In this document: positions 58,501-64,000 of the stretch, piece by piece | Layout: each line of letters starts with the position of its first letter | How positions within the stretch are numbered: position 1 is the first letter of the stretch | NCBI RefSeq assembly: GCF_001625305.1 | Contig: NW_017804664.1 | Span: forward strand, 1,263,060-1,327,059 | Length of the DNA stretch: 64,000 nt | Source: Branchiostoma belcheri | Taxonomy: Eukaryota; Chordata; Leptocardii; Amphioxiformes; Branchiostomatidae | Reading direction: 5' to 3' | The notes under the pieces: generated by a model | What the model was told of the DNA's origin: nothing | What the model saw: only the letters and a program-made list of their open reading frames with translations | Database searches by the model: none | Position numbers and translations under genes: made by a program

Positions 58501-61500
58501 GGTAGGACCCGGAATCGAACCCGGGTCTCCCCGTTTCATAGTCCAGTGATGTACCACTATTTGCAAACTCAACAAATGAATGGAGTATAGAACAACAAAT
58601 ACAGGAACACGTACCCATGGACTCTCCGGGAGAAATGTTCCACCGATGACTGCTGTTATGGCCGCTCCTTGCTTTACAGCTTCACCTGGTTTACTGTATT
58701 CAAAGGATGAACATCATTTGATCATGCCGGACGAATCGAACCCCCCGAAGGGCTCAAAGGTACACTTTTTGGTCCAATTTTTAACTAAAGGTCCAAGACT
58801 GTTGTTAATGATGGATTGATTCGTCTTTTCAGCGGGGCTGGAATCGTAAATAAAACTGCTCACTTTGTTATTTAAAAAGTTATCTCTGATTTTTTTTTCT
58901 TTGAAATCATATCGCAGGAAATGCCATTTTAGAAGGTTAATTTTCTTCAGAATTTTCCAGGGGAGCTTGCCCCCCAGACCCGTAGAAATCTTGCTTTCGG
59001 CGCTCGCAGTGAGAAGAATCCCCCCCCCCCCCATTAAAAATCCTGGGTACGGGCATGGCGTTGATGAACGTTAGACATCCAGGTAAACAAAAACTCAAAG
59101 GGAATTCAAACTGGATCAATTACAGGAAATAATTTCCGGACGTTTCGAGTGACATCTACCAGTTCATCATTGACGCTAAAGAATAGTGGTGGATGTCACT
59201 CAAAATTGGTCGGAAATTATTATCCATAATTTATCCAGTTGTAGAGTTTGAATTTCCTAAGAGCACCAATTGTTGAAATAAACACCTAGAATCGAATCGA
59301 ATTCAGAACTAAAACATGGGCTGAACATACCCTCGAAGACAGCTCATCATTGCATCGTAGTCGGCCGTGGTGCAGTTTAACCCTCTAGCAAGGGTCTCTG
59401 TTCGTGTGAGGTCACCCTTCTCAGTCACTGGAACTCCCGCCACGCCGCTCTGAGAGATGGCCCGGTGGAACAGGCCCCTTGCCAGGGGAGACATGACCAG
59501 CAGGGACACGCCCCAGCTCCCACCAGAGTGGCCGAAGATGGTGACTCGGTCAGGATCTCCTCCAAAGTTTCTGATGTTCGCCTGGATCCACTCAAGGGCT
59601 TTCATCTGTTAAAAGATGTGGGGGTAGATAGTCATAATCTTTATTTTCTATATGTCATTGATTAAATGAATGTATGTTGTATATATCAATCAAATTTATC
59701 TAAATCTTGACATTTTTCCTGGTGATTTTATTATGGCATTTCTTTCAGACTGAAACTAAAATTTTTTCACTGTACTGTCCTTGATGCTGAACATACCATC
59801 CCTGACATTGATGATGATGATGATGATGAATGGTTTATTAACATAAAATCCATCGCAGCCCGCAGGCTGAATTGCGGATTCCGATTACACATAGGGCTCA
59901 ATTGACAATAAAACAATGGGTCAATTATCCTATATATAAGTATAAAAAGAAATAACGTTGATGGATAAAATTTAGCATTTATACAATAATAGGTTTATCA
60001 GACGGTATATTAAAAGCTTAATCCTTAAAAACATTAACAATTTGATTAAGTATTTAAAAGGCGAACAATGTAAGCTATTGGGGAGTTCCTGAGTCGTTCA
60101 GTCCTACATTTAATTGGTCGATACTTGTCTCTGTTTCTGGTTGTTCTGTCGTGGTAGTCCGAACCCTTTGGTGGCAGCATTGACGGTGTGTGGGATTCTA
60201 AATGAGTCCCGAACTTGAGACACAGCTTCTGCCGGCGGTCTGAGAGCAACGGAAGGTTTAAGTCTGTCCTGCCTTGCTCGTAGCTAGTGAAACGCCTTCC
60301 CAGTATTGTCCGAACTGCTCTCCGTTGTACAGCTTCGAGTTTGTCCGACTGTGCACAAGTGAGCCCCGGGTGCCAAACTGGCGCGCAGTATTCCAATACT
60401 GGCCGTACAAAGGACGTGTATATAGTGACGAGGTCACCGGTGGGAAGATTGAAGTGTTTGAGTTTCCGTAGGAAGAAGAGTCATTGAACATCCTTTACAG
60501 TGTTTTTTTCTCCTGCTGTGTATCATTGGTATGAAATAAAAAATCTGATGACAGAATAACAGATACTAAAGAAGATTAGTAGCATGACGTATCACTATTT
60601 CCATTCATGCCATAATCTTTTGCTGACCTTTGACCTTCCATCCCACATTGCATCTTCGTGGTAGCCATATTGAATCTAACCGATTCCCAACCATCAAAAT
60701 GACCCCGCAAAACATGCGTCGGAATTTACAATATGCGTCGGAATTTACAATACGGGTACCGCCTATAATGACTCCCTATAGGCTCACTCTAGAAATGCAA
60801 GCATATCCTGAAATCTCTTTGGTGCTTTTAAGCAAGAAAAAAAAAAGATCGTACCGCGTCTAGAGGACCGAAGTTTCCCGGTGCGTCGTTGTCCAGAGTT
60901 GGCAGGAAGCCCAGGTTACCCAGCCGGAAGTTGATGGTTACCATGACGACGTTATGGAGTGACGTGGGGATCTCGGCTGGGTACTCGTCGCCAGAGCCAC
61001 GGACCATACCCCCGCCGTGTAGCCACACCATCACCTGAAATAGATAAAGTGAAAGTGATCTCGAACCAGTTTAGCTCATTGAAGAGCTAATCTTCCACTG
61101 GTCGTGACAGAGAAGACAGACGCTATGTACAGTATTTACAGGTTCATTGTACCGGGGAAATTCCCCTAGCTCTTTTCGACAAGCACAATGAACAGTGGAC
61201 CACGGCTTAACGTCCCGTCCTAAGGACTGCGACCCTAAACAGTAGCGTGCATGTCGGGTGAGCGACATCAGCCGGGATTCGAACTCCCAACCTCTTAGTC
61301 CAGAGGCAGGATCGCTAACCACTGGACTACGCACGCTACCACGCTATAGAACTGTATGTTTCTGAAAGACTGTCCGATATGTCTGTCTGTTATGAAGCAT
61401 ATTGATTGACGATATTCCCGATCCATCCTTCGACGCACCCATCCATCCATCCATCCATCCATCCATCCATCCATCCATCCATCCATCCATCCATCCATCC

Positions 61501-63546
61501 ATCCACCCACCTATCCATCCATCCATCCATCCACCCACCCATCCATCCATTCATCCATTCATCCATTAGTCCACCCATCCATCCAACCATCGACTCACCC
61601 ATTCAACCATCAACCCAATCTCCAATTTATCCGCCATTCTATCCATGACTTTTCCAACTAACTGCAAAAACATGTTCATGACTTCTTATACTGTATTAAA
61701 GTGTTCGACGGTACTCACAGGTAGGTTGGCGTTGTCGGAAACGCTTGGGGTGTACACGTTCAGGAACAGACAGTCCTCGCTGGTTGAGTTACTGCGAGCA
61801 ACGAATTCCTGGAAGATGGGGTACGGTTCCGGCCCCTCTCCGGGATTCTGGGGGCAAACCGGCCCAAACTCGGTGGCGTCACGTTCGGATGTCCAGCTGA
61901 CAGGGTCCTCGGGAGGGCGCCACCTAGCAAAGATAGTTGGAACTAGAAAGGCCAATATTTGCTTTGGAGCAAATACAGCGATGGGTTCACCACATTTTAC
62001 GACATGGCAGGGAAAGAATGGGAAACACAAGGGAAAACAATGATTTATATAACTATAATATGAAGTAAAATACAACTAAAACAACAGTTGGATAGCTATT
62101 CCCTACTTTATTGGTTAGGATTTTTAATTGCATAATGCAAACTGTTGATTTTCAAAATAAAAAAAAAACGTCCATGCCCGGCATTCCAATGCTGGAGCAG
62201 GAAAGCTTGAAATACCTACCAAAACACTTGAATACAGACATACTGTCAGTATGGAAATGCTTCTGTGCAGGTGTTAATCAAGTTAAATCCCAACAGCCAA
62301 TCAGCAAGAAGTATAGAGGAAAGCTGCATGCCTATTGGTTGATGCCCTGCATTCCATTGTGATGACTCATGCCCAAACGTGGTAAACAAGGCAAACTAAC
62401 ACAGTAATACATTTGCTATAACACAGCCAAAAAACTCAAATAAAATCATTCTAAAAGCCTGTATCACAATAATTTAAAAAACGCCTAGGGGTATTTGCCC
62501 ACTGTACCTCCATACCAAATTTCAGGACCTTGGGCGCTAAAATGAAGAAGCTGAATCCATTTAAAAAATGGCAGGAGAAGAAGAAGGAGGAGAAGAAGAA
62601 ACATCAGAAAAAGCAATATGGTTTCACCACACCACTTCGTGGTGTGGTGAACCCATAATAACAGAACCTGCAAGTCGTGTTACCCATTCATTCATGCATC
62701 TAATCATCGATCAAAATCGTCTTATCTTTAAACCAACATATCATCTTAAGAAAATTTCATTCGATAATCTTTTTCTGTCTTCTCACTATTTATTTACCTC
62801 TTAGTTAGACTAGACCATCAGAGTATTCAATTGCATTTTCATGGCAAATATTGCCCTTTTTCCTTAAAACCACTACCTGAGGTCTCCTACAGGTGGGGCA
62901 GCATAAGGAATCCCCTTGAAGGTGAAAACTCGGTCAACGACGGCATTTCCGACAACACCAGAGGTCATGAACTCTGACCCTCTGACGTCACCATAGGTTG
63001 TGGAGACAACAGCGGCATCTAATGCAAACAAAGTATTGTAAAATGTTAATAACACAAGCAAATGAGCAATTATAAATCATAATTTGCACGTTTCTTTGCA
63101 ATAAACTTTTTTCTATTACCATTTTATTCTGTGGACTGATCAAAGGTCAATATTCTGTATAGCCTTTGGTCAAACGCCCTTTGGTAGTCTAGGAAACGGC
63201 CGTGATTCAAACCCGGTATTCACCCAACAGGTTACATACATGTACAGGAACAGTCTTCAGAGTCTTAAGCTAGGTTTAAAGATGGGGGACAAATATAATT
63301 TTTTATTAAGTCATAAAAGGTACGATCGGTGTGTCGCGAGCCCCGGTTATCTTACTGCTTGTAAAAAATACTGCAAATTTGAAAGAGGTAAAATTTGTCT
63401 TAAATATGTGTCAAAACAAATACTACAGATGAACGTCCGTTCCAAATATACAAACCTAACACTCCCGATCCTCCTTTAAGCCCCACAGTTACCGCTAAGA
63501 AAGCCCAAAGCGCTCGGAGACCTCGGCGACAATAGCAAGCGGCCAT
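52584..63546 (-). CDS. Type-B carboxylesterase / cholinesterase-like, probably GPI-anchored (10 exons)
   Basis: The exons are 63456-63546, 62877-63018, 61719-61923, 60855-61034, 59331-59605, 58615-58693, 57104-57256, 55879-56035, 53966-54188 and 52584-52860. All phases fit and the product is about 593 residues, normal for the family. Exon 1 (ATG at 63546, context gacaagATGG) codes a signal peptide with core [14 protein letters not shown]. Both carboxylesterase-B signatures are present: [11 protein letters not shown] and [16 protein letters not shown]. Oxyanion HGGG is near residue 152 and the triad is Ser about 233, Glu about 345 (VNNETAF) and His about 455 (ADHGDD). The end is hydrophobic ([15 protein letters not shown]) after a Ser/Gly/Cys linker, which suggests a GPI anchor. 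It should hydrolyse esters at the cell surface. The nucleophile motif is GHSGG instead of the GESAG usual in cholinesterases, so acetylcholinesterase activity is not implied. Confidence 0.92.
52928..53188 (+). mobile_element. tRNA-derived SINE
   Basis: ggggtcgtttggcgtagcag then gaggttcgagtcctgacatg give A- and B-box-like tRNA promoter elements. The tail ends aaatgttggaataaaaaaaa. Inserted in the last esterase intron. Confidence 0.8.
53615..53865 (-). mobile_element. tRNA-derived SINE
   Basis: Reverse copy of the same family: ggggtcgtatggcgtagcga on the minus strand, then aggttcgagtcctgacatgc. Confidence 0.78.
54280..54635. mobile_element. Inverted-repeat element containing Penelope tail sequence
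   Basis: The left end (ctcacctagagctttcgacc) and right end (ggtcgaaagctctaggtgag) are perfect complements over at least 20 bases and continue into the tcttcctcagtagactgacc motif. The middle codes the PLE tail pattern [16 protein letters not shown]. It looks like two PLE ends in inverted orientation. Located in the last esterase introns. Confidence 0.75.
54690..54935 (-). mobile_element. tRNA-derived SINE
   Basis: The minus strand begins ggggttatgtggcgtagtgg and has gggttcaagtcctgatatgc. The other end carries a ttattgaaattgcaacagta block. Confidence 0.72.
56370..56615. repeat. Degenerate 13-15-bp array of (c)gtatgaattccgtaaaattc words
   Basis: gaattccgtaaaattc, gtatatattcctcacaattc, gtctggattccgcaaaattc and tatgaattccgtaacattcc recur. 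It lies in the esterase intron between exons 8 and 7. Confidence 0.7.
56834..57052 (-). mobile_element. LINE C-terminal fragment
   Basis: The minus strand codes [20 protein letters not shown] then [18 protein letters not shown], a Cys-Cys-His-Cys tail pattern of non-LTR elements. Esterase intron. Confidence 0.55.
57850..58180. other. Intronic stretch with an unrecognised 115-codon open frame on the plus strand
   Basis: The frame (57864-58211) has no recognised motif, runs into the SINE at 58181, and is antisense to the esterase. I see no sign that it is a gene. Confidence 0.3.
58181..58560. mobile_element. SINE-like repeat, same family as 42037-42375
   Basis: It begins tgacgatttaccacatttgt, includes ctactcttttcgataagtg and cgaagctaggtactcatttt, and ends with the tRNA-like aatcgaacccgggtctcccc. 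Confidence 0.75.
59810..60490 (-). mobile_element. CR1-like LINE 3' end
   Basis: The minus strand codes [37 protein letters not shown] and [20 protein letters not shown], ending [13 protein letters not shown]. This is the CR1 reverse-transcriptase tail. (gat)n at 59812-59828 marks its 3' end. Inserted in the esterase intron between exons 5 and 4. Confidence 0.8.
61075..61340 (-). mobile_element. tRNA-derived SINE, second family
   Basis: The minus strand carries gcgtagtccagtggttagcg (A-box) and gttgggagttcgaatcccgg (B-box), then cgacatgcacgctactgttt. This head differs from that of the 53-kb family. It lies next to the ATCC microsatellite. Confidence 0.75.
61437..61640. repeat. (ATCC)n microsatellite
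   Basis: Nearly pure tetranucleotide tract with variant ccacc and cattc units toward the right, in the esterase intron between exons 4 and 3. Confidence 0.97.
63456..63546 (-). CDS. Esterase exon 1: signal peptide
   Basis: This exon is too short to stand out alone. [20 protein letters not shown] is followed by [10 protein letters not shown] and then a G|GT donor. The leftover G joins AT of the next exon to give Asp, restoring [14 protein letters not shown]. The match of phase, signal-peptide character and Kozak context supports it over the in-frame TTG extension at 63061. Confidence 0.82.
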
Positions 63547-63619
63547 CTTGTCAAGAACGTGTTGCTCAGCAAACAACGCGACCTTTGTCCGTCACCTGAA
63601 CGACCTAAGGCACGTTCCA

Positions 63620-63850
63620 CGAAGCCTAGCCTAAAACAGGACTGCTAAGGACCAAGGCTTAGCAGAACTGCTGATTACCAAAGCTAAGCAGGACAGCTAA
63701 GAAACGAGGATTACCTGGACTGCTAATTAAGGACCAAGGCTAAACAGGAATGCTAACGAACAAGGCTAAACAGGGCTTCTGGGGACCGAGGCTAAACAGG
63801 GCTTCTGGGGACCGAGGCTAAACAGGGCTTCTGGGGGCTAAGGACCAAGC
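63620..63850. repeat. Minisatellite upstream of the esterase
   Basis: Three near-perfect units of ggaccgaggctaaacagggc plus ttctgg, preceded by diverged gctaag/caaggct units. It starts about 75 bases upstream of the esterase ATG, where 5' UTR or promoter is expected. Confidence 0.85.
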
Positions 63851-64000
63851 CTAAAGAAAACGCGTATACAAGGCAACAGCAATTGATCAGCTATTGTTTA
63901 GCGTTAATATGTACACAGTTTACAGAGACTCAAAGTGTTGACATTGTCACCTTACCTCTATGTCGAAGATTGTATTTTTAACTACGACGTTTTCTTTTCA

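Noticed and set aside
61437..61640. CRISPR-like array
   Set aside because: Tetranucleotide microsatellite without spacers, in an animal genome.
61295..61648. Repetitive Gly/Trp/Met and Pro/His frames
   Set aside because: They are translations of the ATCC microsatellite, not proteins.
62873..63061. Esterase start at 63061 with an apparent signal peptide
   Set aside because: The codon there is TTG. The gcattag acceptor at 63019-63025 and an upstream exon with a proper ATG, signal peptide and matching phase explain the data better.

Overview
This is animal genomic DNA: AT-rich and intron-dense, with GT-AG splice sites, tRNA-derived SINEs, CR1-like LINE 3' ends, Penelope-like (PLE) fragments and many small inverted-repeat elements. 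The repeat types and gene style suggest an invertebrate deuterostome, most likely an amphioxus (Branchiostoma). That assignment is inference. One 20-base run of N lies at 23954-23973.

Three protein genes can be built exon by exon with consistent reading phase.
(1) 29886 down to 46 (minus): a 42-exon gene for a type II membrane protein of about 2,540 residues. It has a short cytoplasmic tail, one membrane helix, a Thr/Pro stalk, a beta-sandwich-like module, ten EGF-like modules, a carboxypeptidase-regulatory-like/plug region, an NHL propeller and a YD/RHS shell. This is the teneurin plan, but the central part (about 11.3-18.3 kb) reads like bacterial RHS proteins, and the C-terminus is a Gly/Asp-rich repeat tail instead of the teneurin toxin-like domain.
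(2) 44002 to 50875 (plus): a 7-exon gene for a protein of about 778 residues. A membrane anchor is followed by a bacterial-style type I periplasmic-binding-protein domain coded in one GC-rich exon, a Cys/Gly-rich segment and a C-terminal domain I do not recognise.
(3) 63546 down to 52584 (minus): a complete 10-exon type-B carboxylesterase of about 593 residues, with signal peptide, full catalytic triad and a probable GPI-anchor signal. Genes 2 and 3 converge, with stop codons 1.7 kb apart.

Between genes 1 and 2 (29.9-44.0 kb) I find no supportable gene, only repeats. These include a 1.3-kb inverted-repeat element carrying an internal direct duplication, a CpG-rich inverted-repeat element, two old segmental duplications and three LINE remnants. 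Introns carry PLE and hammerhead-like inverted elements, MITEs, SINEs and microsatellites.

Genes 1 and 2 are both surface proteins whose extracellular parts look bacterial in type. They are the most interesting content. Whether they work together is not shown by the sequence. Family comparisons come from recall of family features; no database search was run.
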